This document shows positions 49,064-58,978 of a stretch of 64,000 nt of DNA, piece by piece. Origin of the DNA: a bacterium (GTDB lineage Bacteria > Actinomycetota > Acidimicrobiia > Spongiisociales > ZC4RG35); the NCBI GenBank assembly GCA_028823995.1, contig JAPPFD010000032.1, positions 124,001 to 188,000 on the forward strand, given 5' to 3'. Every line of letters begins with the position of its first letter. The first letter of the stretch is position 1. A program made the translations under genes and the position numbers. The notes under the pieces are model-generated. The model did not search any database. It was not told the origin of the DNA and saw nothing but the letters and a program-made list of their open reading frames with translations.

Positions 49064-51562
49064 ATGTTCCGATGGCAGGCCCGCGGCGTCCAGAGAGCAC
49101 CCAAACTGGTCCTGACGGTCGTGGGGGCCATCACGGCGGCGCTGCTGGCCGGCTTCTTCGTGCAGGATGTCCCACCGGCGCCCATCGACGCCACGGCGTC
49201 CTTCCTGCCAGCCGAGAGCGAACTCGCCGAGGCTTCCGACGCCATCCGGGAGAGCTTTCCGGCCTCCGCCGGTGTGGAGATCGTCCAGGTCCTGGCCAGG
49301 GGCGACGTTCTCTCCGCCGACTCCCTCCGGCTGACCAGGGACTTGCTGGCAAGGATCGTTGGGGACCCGATGGTCCGACCGTTCATCGTGGACGACCCCC
49401 TGGCCGGTTACGTCCCCATCACCGAGCGCCTCCTGGCCGCGGGAGGGCTGGACATTGCCACGGTCTCCGACGCCGAAGTGGACGCCACCCTGGCGCAGGC
49501 GGCACGGGCACCGGAGTTGGCAGAGGCCAACGCCGGCTTGGAGCGCTTCGTCCCCCGGGACGCCTCGGGGACGCCGATTGCGGGCCTCTCCCTGATCACC
49601 CTCAACGAGGCCGGTGATCCGCTGGGGCTGCAGGCCGCGCAACTGCGCGCCCACGAGATCACCGACTCGTCGGACCTGGCGCCGTTGGCGGTGTCCGTGA
49701 TCACCAAGGCGAACAGCAACACCGAGGGAAGGCAGGCCCGCCAGTCGAGCCTGTTCCTCCTGATGGGCATCGCACTGCTGGTGATCGTCGTGTTGCTGGC
49801 CGTCTTCTACCGCACCGCCTCGGACGTGGCCCTGGCGATCGTGGGGCTCCTGCTCACCATCCTCTGGACGTTCGGCGCCCAGGCGTGGCTGTCGCCCGGC
49901 GGGGCCGGCCTGGTGGATCCGGAGAACATCATGATCGTTCTGGTGCCGGTCCTTTTGATCGGCCTGTGCGTGGACTATGCCTTGCAGATCACCGGGCGCT
50001 ACCGGGAGGCGTTGGCATCGGAAGGCCGTGCGAGTGGGGATTCTCCCCGGCTGGCCGCCGGGAAGGCCGTCCGGTCCTCGGGGCTTCCGGTCATGCTGGC
50101 GGCGGCCACCACCGCGGTGAGTTTTCTCACCAACCTGACCAGCAGATTCGAGCCGGTGGCCGACTTCGGGCTGGTGGCCGGCATCGGCGTCCTGTCGGGT
50201 TGGATCGTGATGACTACCTTCGTGCCCGCCGCGCGGCTGGTGCTCGACAGTGGGAACCTGCGCAAAGGACGGGGCCTGGCGGTCAGGCCGGTGGCCGAGA
50301 CGATACCGGGCGCCGGAGCGGTCCTCTCCCGGGTGGCGAACACGGTCGTACGCCGCCCGCTGCCTATCCTGGGCGGCGCCATCGTGGCCACCATCCTGGC
50401 CGCGGTCGCCTCCACCGGTCTCGACACCACCTTTGCCCTCAAGGACTTCGTGCCCCGCGGCTCTGAGACCGAGAAGAACATAGAGTTCCTGGAGGAGAAC
50501 TTCGACGGGGGCGCCTCCACGATGACCATCCTGATTGAGGCCGACCTGGACACCGTCCGGTCCCTCCGCGACCTGTTCGACTTCTACACCACCCTCGCCG
50601 ACCCACGCAGGAGGCCCCAGGGCGTCGCCGGCCCTCCCCTGGCGTCGGCGGGGACCTTGTTGGTGGACTGGATCAACCAGAGCGGGCTTCCCGGCGACAA
50701 CTACGATCCGGCCTTCGCATCCGCCTACGCCGATCTGGACCTCGATGTCTTCGCTCCCGACGAGGATGTCCGGGCCGCCTGGGCGCTTCTCGAAGGGGCC
50801 GATCCCGCCGGCTTCGCCAGGGTGGTGGACTTCCGTTCCGGGGGCCCGGACCGCACCATCCTCCAGGTACCGGTCACGGTGGAAGGCGTCGAGGCTTCCC
50901 GGGAGTTGATCGCCGAGCTCGAAGCGCTGTGGGGAGGAGACAGTTCGGAGATCACCATCACGGGCGGCGACTCCCTGATCGCCCTGGTGACCGAGGAGTT
51001 GACCGCCAGCCAGGTGGTCAGTGTCGGGCTTACCACCCTGGCGGCGTTGCTGATCCTGGTTCTCTTCTTCGGCGTCACCGAGTTCCGTCCGGCTCTGGGG
51101 CTGATCACCATCGCCCCCATCGCCGTGGCCCTGGTCTGGGTGCTGGGTGCGATGTGGGTGATGGGGATCTCCTACAACATGGTGACGGCCCTGATCACCG
51201 CCCTCACCATCGGCATCGGGGTCGATTACACCATCCACCTCACCCATCGGTTCTTGGAGGAGGAACAGGAATCGCGGCGGATCCGCGACGCCATGCAGCG
51301 GGCGATGACCACCACCGGCGGGGCGCTACTGGCCAGCGCCCTCACCACCGCCATCGGGCTCCTCGTCCTCCTGTTCGCGCCGCTCGATCCGATGAGACAG
51401 CTGGGCATGCTGACCGCGGTCACGATCCTGCTGGCCCTGATCGCCGCCTTCGTGGTGCTTCCTCCCTTGCTGGTGCTGTGGGCGCTCTACCACCGCTGGC
51501 GCACCCACGAGTTCCCTCCCGACAGTCACCATCGGACGCCGGCTCCGGAAAGCGGTGGCTGA
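49064..51562 (+). CDS. RND/MMPL family exporter
   Basis: Two repeats of a large extracytoplasmic loop plus TM bundle; GLCVDYALQITGRYREAL and GIGVDYTIHLTHRFLEE. Confidence 0.9.
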   Translation: MFRWQARGVQRAPKLVLTVVGAITAALLAGFFVQDVPPAPIDATASFLPAESELAEASDAIRESFPASAGVEIVQVLARGDVLSADSLRLTRDLLARIVGDPMVRPFIVDDPLAGYVPITERLLAAGGLDIATVSDAEVDATLAQAARAPELAEANAGLERFVPRDASGTPIAGLSLITLNEAGDPLGLQAAQLRAHEITDSSDLAPLAVSVITKANSNTEGRQARQSSLFLLMGIALLVIVVLLAVFYRTASDVALAIVGLLLTILWTFGAQAWLSPGGAGLVDPENIMIVLVPVLLIGLCVDYALQITGRYREALASEGRASGDSPRLAAGKAVRSSGLPVMLAAATTAVSFLTNLTSRFEPVADFGLVAGIGVLSGWIVMTTFVPAARLVLDSGNLRKGRGLAVRPVAETIPGAGAVLSRVANTVVRRPLPILGGAIVATILAAVASTGLDTTFALKDFVPRGSETEKNIEFLEENFDGGASTMTILIEADLDTVRSLRDLFDFYTTLADPRRRPQGVAGPPLASAGTLLVDWINQSGLPGDNYDPAFASAYADLDLDVFAPDEDVRAAWALLEGADPAGFARVVDFRSGGPDRTILQVPVTVEGVEASRELIAELEALWGGDSSEITITGGDSLIALVTEELTASQVVSVGLTTLAALLILVLFFGVTEFRPALGLITIAPIAVALVWVLGAMWVMGISYNMVTALITALTIGIGVDYTIHLTHRFLEEEQESRRIRDAMQRAMTTTGGALLASALTTAIGLLVLLFAPLDPMRQLGMLTAVTILLALIAAFVVLPPLLVLWALYHRWRTHEFPPDSHHRTPAPESGG

Positions 51563-51581
51563 TCGGAGATTCCCAGTCCGG

Positions 51582-54500
51582 TCAGGCCCTTCTGCCGATC
51601 GATCCAACGTAGGCCTTCCCCTCCGGGCAGACTTGGAAGAAGTCGCATCCTCGGCAGTCCGCCGACGGAGTGGGATCCCACTGTTCGTCGCAGATTGAGC
51701 GGGCCATGCCGTCCAGGCGCCTTCGTGCGGCGGCCAGCCACACGCTGTCTACCTGCTCCGCGCTCGGGCTCTCCGCCAGTCCGCCACCTCCCAGGTAGGC
51801 GATGGTCACCGACAGGTCGGCGGGTGCCGGGCCCAGTTCGGGGATCTCGCTCACTGCCAGGGCGTACACCTGCATCTGCGCCAAGCGGGCCCCGTGGGGA
51901 TCGTCGCCCGGTGGGCGGCCCGACTTGAAGTCCACGATCTCCCAGGCGCCTGACTCTCTCTGGTAGACGGCGTCGATCCGTCCCCTAACCAGAAACCCCT
52001 CGCCCAACCGGAGTGTGAACCCCTTCTCTAGCCACTGGACCTTCATCTTCGAAAAGCGGGACTTCAAGAAGACATCGAAGGGGTGGGCGCCGTCCGCCGA
52101 ATCGACGGGCCGGTCGTCACCGGTGAGTTCCCGGAACTCGTCATCGGGTTCCAACAGGGGGATCTTGCCCTGGTGATGTAGCTCGATCTGGCGATGGATC
52201 CGGGTCCCCCGGCGGGTTGCGTAGGAGTAACTGCGGGGAAGGGGGTCCACGGCTGTCCAGAAGTACTTCTTGGGGCACTGGGCGTAGGTGACCAGGCCGG
52301 TGGCCGAGGTGGAGACCTCCCGGAGGGTGCTGTCGGGTGTCGGTTCGGGTAGCCGGAACAGGAGACCCGAGAAGTCCTCCAGGGCTGCCTGGTATTCCTC
52401 TTCGACCTCCTCCCGGCGGGCGATCACCGCCGGCCAATCGGGGTCTTCGAGAGCGCGGCGGATACCCTCCGGCCACCCTCGGTCACCGAAGAGGGGGTCG
52501 GGGTTGTGGAGGGCCTGGGCGGAGGTGGCGAAGCTCTCGGGACGGGGCGGGGCTGGATAGGTCCGGTCCAGTTCTCCGGTCGGATCCCGGTCGGAGGCCC
52601 TTCCGGTGGCGGCCTGCCAGGCGAGTTTGAAGAACTCGCTCTGGCGGGGAAGTTGAGGTCGCATAGTGGGCTCGGGATACCCGTACCAGTGCGCTCCCGA
52701 GAGGACCAGTTCTTCCTGGGCTCGGGTGGCGGCCACGTAGGCGATCCGCCATTCCTGCGACCGGTGTTGGGCCTTGATCTCCTCGGCGGTCCTCCCAAGG
52801 AGGCCGGTCAACCGGGGGGCGTCCATTCCCGGAGTGATCGGCTCATAGGGCGGAGGGTCGAGCCGCCACTCCCAGGGAATGGTCTCGGCCTTCCGGTAGG
52901 GATTGTCGTATCCCCCCACCGCCTGTGACGGGAAGTTTCGATTGTAGATGGCGGGGACGAACACCACCGGCCACTCGAGGCCCTTCGCCTTGTGGACGGT
53001 GAGCAGCGCCACCGCGTCCTCATCGGAGAGGCGAGCGGCATCCACCTCTTCGGCAGGCTCCTCCAAGAGGGCGTCGAGATAGTCGAGGAATCCCCCGATG
53101 GTGGACTGGCCCTCGAGGGGCGACCAGTCTTCCGCCAACTCCAGGAACCGGTAGAGATTGAGGCGCGCCGACAGGCGGGTGTTGGGTGACATCGATTCCA
53201 CATCCGCCCAGACTCCTGTCTTCTCCAGGACCGTCCGGCAGGCGTCTCCGGCCGATCTGCCCTGGCATACCCCGAGCAGTTCCCGGTACTCGGCGTGAAA
53301 GCGTGCGAACGCTTCGACCTGGGAGTCGGAGAGTTCATCCCAGAACCCGTCGTCTTCCAATCCGTCCAGAAGGGCGGGTTGCCTCTCGGGACGGCGGCGG
53401 GCAAACCGGCTCAGGATCCTGATTTCCCCCAGGCCGAGCCGGAAACGGCTTCCGCTCAACAGCCGGGCGGCGGCCACCCGGTCATCGAACCTGCCGATCA
53501 CCTTCAGCCACGAGTGGACCTCCACCACTTCGGGGACGGCCAGCAGGCCCCCCAGGTTTGCGACTTCCGCGGGGATGTCGTGGGACACGAGTTGTCGATA
53601 CACCCCGGGCATGTCCTTGGTCTTGCGGAACAGCACCGCCATCTCCCGCCAACTCCTCCCCTCCCGTCGGCGTTCGATCAACTGCTCGGCTATCCAGGCC
53701 GCTTCGTCGATGAAGGTGGGATGCCACTCGGCGGTCACACCTGAGCGTCGCGCCTCCGGGAGAGGCTGGAGGCCGGGAGTGTCGGAGCCGATCTCATCCT
53801 TTATCCGGTTGGCGAAGAGGATGATCTCGGGTCCCGAGCGCCGGTTGAGGGTGAGATTGAGGGTCTTGGCCGGTGTTCGGTCCCCTGCGGGAAAGTGGGT
53901 GGGGAAACTCCGGAAGTTCTCCAGGGACGCTCCCCTCCACTCATACAGGGTCTGGTCGGAGTCGCCCACCACCGTCAGGGGAAATCCGTCACCGAAGAGC
54001 AACTGGAGGATCACCCGCTGGGCGGCGTTGGTGTCCTGGTATTCGTCGGCCACCGCGGCCCGGTAGCGGTCCCTGATCCGGTCGGCGATCTGGGGCTCAG
54101 TCTCCAGGATCCGGTGGGCAAGGACGATCAGGTCTCCGTAGTCCACCACCCCGAGCCTCCGTTTGTAGTCCTGGTACCCGTGGGCCGCTTCCACCATTCC
54201 CCGCCGTTTGGCGAAGGACGCCACTAGTCGTTCGTAATCGGCGAGGTCGCCCTTGCGGCGGAAGCGGGAGCCGTCGAGCAGGGGGATCTCTGCAGCCAGC
54301 ATTTGTTCGTCCACCCGGTCGGGATCAACCAGGTGATCGGCCAGGGAGGACGAGAAGCGGATGATCGCTCCCGGAAGATAGAACATATCGGTGTTGTCCA
54401 GCGCCGAGAGGGCGTTCTCCCTGATCACCCGCTTGACCAGTTGGCGAGTCTGCGCAGGGCCGATGATGGAGAGACCCCTCTCCAACCCCAGCACTGCCCC

Positions 54501-54809
54501 GAACTCGGTCACCAACTGGGCGCAGAAGCCGTGGTAGGTGTTGACCTGGGCCTCCCTGAGGGGATCGGCGGAGTCGGAGAGCACCTCTTGGATCTTGTGG
54601 GAGAGTTCCTCGGCTGCCTTGTTGGTGAAGGTCAGTCCCAGAAGCTGTTCCGGCGGCACCCCCTCATCCGCCACCAGTCTTGCCATGCGGTAGGAGACCG
54701 TGGTGGTCTTGCCTGTTCCGGCCCCCGCCGACACCCGGAGCGGCAGAAGGGGGTAGTCGACCACGGCCTGTTGCTCGGGGGAGAGCCGGATGGGGAGAGA
54801 GCGGCTCAC
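51582..54809 (-). CDS. UvrD/PcrA-type helicase fused to a C-terminal RecB-like Fe-S nuclease (AdnB-like; GTG start)
   Basis: SAGAGTGKTTTVSYRMARLV, AVADEYQDTNAAQR, GDSDQTLYEWRG, LLTVHKAKGLEWPVVFVPAI; YAQCPKKYFW ... EIVDFKSGRPP ... CRGCDFFQVC. GTGA overlap with the upstream stop. Confidence 0.92.
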   Translation of the reverse strand: MSRSLPIRLSPEQQAVVDYPLLPLRVSAGAGTGKTTTVSYRMARLVADEGVPPEQLLGLTFTNKAAEELSHKIQEVLSDSADPLREAQVNTYHGFCAQLVTEFGAVLGLERGLSIIGPAQTRQLVKRVIRENALSALDNTDMFYLPGAIIRFSSSLADHLVDPDRVDEQMLAAEIPLLDGSRFRRKGDLADYERLVASFAKRRGMVEAAHGYQDYKRRLGVVDYGDLIVLAHRILETEPQIADRIRDRYRAAVADEYQDTNAAQRVILQLLFGDGFPLTVVGDSDQTLYEWRGASLENFRSFPTHFPAGDRTPAKTLNLTLNRRSGPEIILFANRIKDEIGSDTPGLQPLPEARRSGVTAEWHPTFIDEAAWIAEQLIERRREGRSWREMAVLFRKTKDMPGVYRQLVSHDIPAEVANLGGLLAVPEVVEVHSWLKVIGRFDDRVAAARLLSGSRFRLGLGEIRILSRFARRRPERQPALLDGLEDDGFWDELSDSQVEAFARFHAEYRELLGVCQGRSAGDACRTVLEKTGVWADVESMSPNTRLSARLNLYRFLELAEDWSPLEGQSTIGGFLDYLDALLEEPAEEVDAARLSDEDAVALLTVHKAKGLEWPVVFVPAIYNRNFPSQAVGGYDNPYRKAETIPWEWRLDPPPYEPITPGMDAPRLTGLLGRTAEEIKAQHRSQEWRIAYVAATRAQEELVLSGAHWYGYPEPTMRPQLPRQSEFFKLAWQAATGRASDRDPTGELDRTYPAPPRPESFATSAQALHNPDPLFGDRGWPEGIRRALEDPDWPAVIARREEVEEEYQAALEDFSGLLFRLPEPTPDSTLREVSTSATGLVTYAQCPKKYFWTAVDPLPRSYSYATRRGTRIHRQIELHHQGKIPLLEPDDEFRELTGDDRPVDSADGAHPFDVFLKSRFSKMKVQWLEKGFTLRLGEGFLVRGRIDAVYQRESGAWEIVDFKSGRPPGDDPHGARLAQMQVYALAVSEIPELGPAPADLSVTIAYLGGGGLAESPSAEQVDSVWLAAARRRLDGMARSICDEQWDPTPSADCRGCDFFQVCPEGKAYVGSIGRRA

Positions 54810-57800
54810 GAGGCGAAGGCCCCCTGCCCCTCGGGCCAGGCCGGACAGAGCGAACGGACCCGGCACCTCCCGCATTCCCTTGAGGGTCGGGGTGGCCAGG
54901 GAAGGGGGTCCGCCTTCTCAGCCAATATCGCTTCGGCTATCTCCCGCAGTTCCCCCAACACCTCCTCCAGGTTGGCCCGGTCGAAGGATCGCGTCCATGA
55001 GGTCTCCCTGTCGCAGAGGGGAAACCACAGCTCGGCCGCCGACACCCGGTCTGCGTCGGGCTCCCCACCCGACCGCGCCCACAGGTAGAACCCCAACTGC
55101 AGGGAGACTGCTGCGTCCTTGACCGCCATCGGGTTCTTGGAGGTCTTGTAGTCCACGATGCGGAGTGTCCCGTCCTCCATGCGGTCCACCCGGTCGATCC
55201 GCCCCCGCCACTCTGTCCCGTCCAGGTCGACGCGGATTCTCTCTTCGAACCCGATGGCCCGGCTGCCGTCTGCGGTCCATCGCTCCGCCAGCTGCTCCAG
55301 GAGCCTGGTTCCCCGCTCCAACCAGGCGTAGTTGAGCACCGGCGTTCCGAAGTCCATCTCTGCCAACCGGACGCTCAACTCATGCAGGGCGTCGGAGAGG
55401 TTCAGGCCGGGCTCTCCCTGCTCGGAGGACCGCCGGACGCTCTTCTCCAGGACGGCGTGCATCAGGCTGCCGAAGCGGAGGTAGGGGTTGTCGTCGGAGG
55501 GATCCAGACGCAGGCGGGACTCCAGGGCGTAGCGACGGGGGCACTTGTAGTAGGCCTCGGCCTGGGAGGCGGACATGACGTGCCCCGGGCTTATGAGACC
55601 GGTGTCCGGCCCCGGAGGGCGCACTCCCGCGAATCCCCGGGGATCCCAGAGGTCCCGGCGACCCGGGCGGGCCAGCACCCTGGCGGCGGCCAGCCGGCGT
55701 GGGAGGGTCTCGGAGATGTCCCGCTGGGTGCGTCGCAGATAGCTCTCTGTCTCGAGTCTCCCCACCGGGGAGGAGGCGGGTCGGCCGGCGGGACCCTCCA
55801 GCGGCTGGCCGACCCGGTCGGCCAGAGAGATCATGAACCTGCTGACGGTGCGCCGAGCCTCGTTGAGATCGGGAGAGGTGGTCGTCCACACCACCCGGCG
55901 GCTGGCGCGGGTCATCGCTGTGTAGGCGAGGCCTCTCTCGTGCTCCAGTTGGAGTTGCACGAGCCCGAAGTGGTCCAGGTCCGGCCGGGACAGGAACTGA
56001 CCCTCCAGCAGGGACTGGAAAGGCCGGGTATCGGGGAACACCCCCTCGGTGGCGCCGGCGATGAACACCACATCGAACTGGCGGCCCTTGGCCTGATGGA
56101 TGGTGCTGATCGTCACGCGGCTGTCCACCTCGCTGTGCGGTGGACGGAGGGGGGACGCCTCCAGGTCGCCTTCGAGAATCAGGCGCCGGTAGTCGAGGAG
56201 CGAGGTCCCGGGGGAACGCTCGGCCAGCCGGCCCAGGGTCTGGGCGAAGGAGGCCAGGGCGGAGCGATAGTCGGAAAGCCCGTCCGATTCCACGATCTCG
56301 CTGAACTGGGGGATGGATTCCCACAGTTCCCAGAATCCCGTGGTAGCGGGAGGAGTCGTTGCCCAGGAGGAGTCGACCAGCAGGTTGTTGAGCGCCCGGG
56401 CTTCCGGTAGGTGCCTTGAAAGAACCTCCGCCCAGCGTTGACCGTCCCGCCGGCGGATGCCGCCCAGTTCGGCCACCCTGCCCCTGGTCAGGGAGAACAG
56501 GGGGCCCAGCAGCATGCCTTCCACTGTCCGGTCCACCGCGACGGTGAACCACTCGGGGTGGTTCTGGGGATCGGGAACGTCCACCGCCGCAACCCAGGCC
56601 AGGTCGAGCACCATGCGCACCGCAGGGTGGTCGATCAGCCGGGCGCCGGGTCGGGTGTGGGGTATGCGCTGTCGGTCCAGCGCCCGGGAGAGTCCCGACA
56701 ACAGGTGAGAGGTCCGGGCGAGGACTGCTACCTCCGAGTAAGGGACCTGCTCGATGAGCCGGAGGCGCTTGATCTCGGTGGCTATCCAGTCGTGCTCGGT
56801 GGTCTCCTGGTCGAAGAGGAAGAGGTCCACCTTCCCGGAATGGGAGGCGGGGGAGGGGGGATACGGATGAGCGGCGAACAACCCTCCGGCAGGCGCCAGC
56901 ACCTCTGCGGGAACACGGAAGCTGGTATCGAGCCTGAAGACCTCCGGCGGTGTTTTCCCGAGGGCGGCGAAGTCGGAGGGGAAGGACTGCACTGAGGCCC
57001 GCTCGGCGCCCCGGAAGAAGAAGGAGGTCTGGTCCGGGTCGGCAGCCGCGGTCAGGTGGCATCCGTTTGCCACCAGTTTCTTCAGTATCTCCGTCTGCAC
57101 CACCGTGGCTTCCTGGAGTTCGTCGGCCAGCACATAGGGGAACCGGGCGGCCGTGCGCTTGCCGATGTCGGTGACTCCCAAAGCGCGGTTGGTGAGAAGC
57201 AGGAGGCCGGTGTAGTCGGCCTTCCCTTCCTCTCGCAGGCGCTCCAGATACCGTTGGTAGAACCCGGGCAGGGCTGCCCAGGCCGGCTTCGCCCTTGCCT
57301 GGGCGGCCAGTTCCTCCGGAGTGATCCGCCGCTCACCGCACCTGAGCATGAAGTCGGCCAACTCCTCGGCCAGGGTGCGGGTCTTCAGCATCCGACGGTA
57401 GAAAAGCGGCCAGTCCTCGGGTGACTCCTCGTCCAGTGTCTCTCGGACGAACTGGATTTGTTCAGGCGTGGTGAGCACCATCGGCGGCCGGGTGCCGCCC
57501 AGGAGCATCTGGCAGTGCTCCTCCACCAGGGCCCGGGCGAAGCCGTGGAAGGTCCCAACCGACAGTTCCCCGAAGGAACGCCGGGCGCCGGACGTTATTC
57601 GGCCCCGGAGATCCGAGGCGGTCTCCCGGGAGAAGGTAAGAGCAAGCACCCCGTCCGAAGGGGCGATACCGGAGTTGATCAGATGGGCGGCCCTGCGGGC
57701 GAGGAGTTCGGTCTTGCCGGTTCCAGGCCCGCCGATGATCAGCTGGGTCCCTTCGGTCCGGGCGATCAGGTTGGGCCAGTCCCCTGGAGAGATCCCGTGG

Positions 57801-57838
57801 CCGCGAAGGTGTTGTCCCGGAGAATCAGGCTGCGACAT
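54806..57838 (-). CDS. UvrD-like helicase fused to a C-terminal RecB-like Fe-S nuclease (AdnA-like)
   Basis: IIGGPGTGKTELLARRAAHL, LADELQEATVVQ, DPDQTSFFFRGAE, STIHQAKGRQFDVVFIAGA; AYYKCPRRYALES ... IVDYKTSKNP ... CGRCRVRSLC. Confidence 0.9.
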   Translation of the reverse strand: MSQPDSPGQHLRGHGISPGDWPNLIARTEGTQLIIGGPGTGKTELLARRAAHLINSGIAPSDGVLALTFSRETASDLRGRITSGARRSFGELSVGTFHGFARALVEEHCQMLLGGTRPPMVLTTPEQIQFVRETLDEESPEDWPLFYRRMLKTRTLAEELADFMLRCGERRITPEELAAQARAKPAWAALPGFYQRYLERLREEGKADYTGLLLLTNRALGVTDIGKRTAARFPYVLADELQEATVVQTEILKKLVANGCHLTAAADPDQTSFFFRGAERASVQSFPSDFAALGKTPPEVFRLDTSFRVPAEVLAPAGGLFAAHPYPPSPASHSGKVDLFLFDQETTEHDWIATEIKRLRLIEQVPYSEVAVLARTSHLLSGLSRALDRQRIPHTRPGARLIDHPAVRMVLDLAWVAAVDVPDPQNHPEWFTVAVDRTVEGMLLGPLFSLTRGRVAELGGIRRRDGQRWAEVLSRHLPEARALNNLLVDSSWATTPPATTGFWELWESIPQFSEIVESDGLSDYRSALASFAQTLGRLAERSPGTSLLDYRRLILEGDLEASPLRPPHSEVDSRVTISTIHQAKGRQFDVVFIAGATEGVFPDTRPFQSLLEGQFLSRPDLDHFGLVQLQLEHERGLAYTAMTRASRRVVWTTTSPDLNEARRTVSRFMISLADRVGQPLEGPAGRPASSPVGRLETESYLRRTQRDISETLPRRLAAARVLARPGRRDLWDPRGFAGVRPPGPDTGLISPGHVMSASQAEAYYKCPRRYALESRLRLDPSDDNPYLRFGSLMHAVLEKSVRRSSEQGEPGLNLSDALHELSVRLAEMDFGTPVLNYAWLERGTRLLEQLAERWTADGSRAIGFEERIRVDLDGTEWRGRIDRVDRMEDGTLRIVDYKTSKNPMAVKDAAVSLQLGFYLWARSGGEPDADRVSAAELWFPLCDRETSWTRSFDRANLEEVLGELREIAEAILAEKADPLPWPPRPSRECGRCRVRSLCPAWPEGQGAFAS

Positions 57839-57989
57839 GGAGGTCGACGGGCCGGCAGACGGGGCAGGCATCGGCCGGTCGCTGCTCAACCGACTCGACG
57901 GTGATCCCACCCTCGGCCAGCCACTCCGCGATCTCCCGGCAGTCGTTCGAATGGGTGTCGCCGGTGCTTTGAATCACTTGCTTTTCCAT
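57825..57989 (-). CDS. Small 54-aa ORF, unknown, CPVC motif; not in the ORF track (below its length cutoff)
   Basis: MEKQVIQSTGDTHSNDCREIAEWLAEGGITVESVEQRPADACPVCRPVDLHVAA*, overlapping the downstream helicase start by 14 nt; ATG 8 nt after a putative -10 TACGCT. Confidence 0.6.
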   Translation of the reverse strand: MEKQVIQSTGDTHSNDCREIAEWLAEGGITVESVEQRPADACPVCRPVDLHVAA

Positions 57990-57997
57990 ACGTGAAA

Positions 57998-58020
57998 AGC
58001 GTAGGAGGGGGGTGTGACAC
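57998..58020 (-). promoter_or_regulatory. Putative damage-type promoter of the 54-aa ORF/helicase-nuclease unit
   Basis: Minus strand GTGTCACAC-CCCCCTCC-TACGCT, then TTTCACGT, then ATG at 57989. Confidence 0.55.
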
Positions 58021-58022
58021 TT

Positions 58023-58970
58023 TTAGTTGTCAGGATCGGGAGGGGATGGTAGGTCGGCCCAGGCCGGACAGATGGGTTGGTAGGAGCACCAGTCGCACAG
58101 ACGGGTCTTTCTGGTCGGGAAGGTGCCGGTGCTGATCGCCCGGTCGATCGCCCACCACAGAGCCTGGAGTTGCTTCTTCACTCCCCGCAATTGCGTTGGC
58201 GAGACCGGAAGACTATAGACCTCCGAGTTGCCCAGGTAGAGCAGGCGGACCAGGTCCGGGGTCCTGTGGTGGTTCTCCTGGATCATCAGGGCGTACACCT
58301 TCAGGGCGAAGAAGCTGGAGTCGGCAAAACGCAGGGGTGGAGCTCTCCCGGTCTTGTAATCGGTGATCACGAACCCGCCTCCGGGAGCAGGGTCCAAGCG
58401 GTCGATCACCCCGCGAATCTCGAGCCTTCTGTCGTCGTCCTGGCGGGATTTCCCATCATCGATCACCAGGGAGATGTGCAATTCTCTCTCCAACGGTTCC
58501 AGGTCCCGAGGATCCTCGATCTGGAAGTACCTCTCGGCAACCGCCCGGCTGCTCCGGTGGAATTCCTCCCGGCTCTCGGGGTCCCCGGCGAACAGTTCCC
58601 GGTATTCGTCCCCGTCGAGCGTTTCCTCCCAGGCGACGTCTAAGAGTTCCAGGAGACGTTCGGGATGGCGCTCGGCGGCGGGAAGCAGGAACAGCCTCTC
58701 CAGGGCGAGGTGGACGGCGGTCCCCCTGGCTTGCGCGGGAGTAGGGATGGACGGGAGCTTGTCCACGTGGCGGTATTTGAACAACTGGGGACAGGTCTTG
58801 AAGTCCGAGGCCCGGCTTGGGGAGAGGTTGGCCAGCGGTCCGCCCTCCTCCGCCGAGGCCGGAGCGTCGCCATCGGGAGGGGGTGACTCCGTGGGTTCGG
58901 GGCCGGAGGCGCGGTCGAAGGAATCGGGGGTCTCGGCCTCCTTCAGCAAAGTTCCGGGCGCGGTATCCAT
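58023..58970 (-). CDS. RecB-family PD-(D/E)XK nuclease
   Basis: LSPSRASDFKTCPQLFKYRHVDKLP, ARGTAVHLALERLF, GVIDRLDPAPGGGFVITDYKTGRAP, RLCDWCSYQPICPAW. Confidence 0.92.
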   Translation of the reverse strand: MDTAPGTLLKEAETPDSFDRASGPEPTESPPPDGDAPASAEEGGPLANLSPSRASDFKTCPQLFKYRHVDKLPSIPTPAQARGTAVHLALERLFLLPAAERHPERLLELLDVAWEETLDGDEYRELFAGDPESREEFHRSSRAVAERYFQIEDPRDLEPLERELHISLVIDDGKSRQDDDRRLEIRGVIDRLDPAPGGGFVITDYKTGRAPPLRFADSSFFALKVYALMIQENHHRTPDLVRLLYLGNSEVYSLPVSPTQLRGVKKQLQALWWAIDRAISTGTFPTRKTRLCDWCSYQPICPAWADLPSPPDPDN

Positions 58971-58978
58971 CAGAGACG

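Noticed and set aside
48980-51247. 755-aa antisense ORF over the RND exporter
   Set aside because: Composition (Gly, His, Gln, Arg, Asp) is typical of the antisense frame of a GC-rich membrane protein gene; no domain recognised.
55380-57062. 560-aa minus ORF in a second frame over the AdnA-like gene
   Set aside because: Pro/Arg/Gly-rich alternative frame; the helicase frame is continuous.
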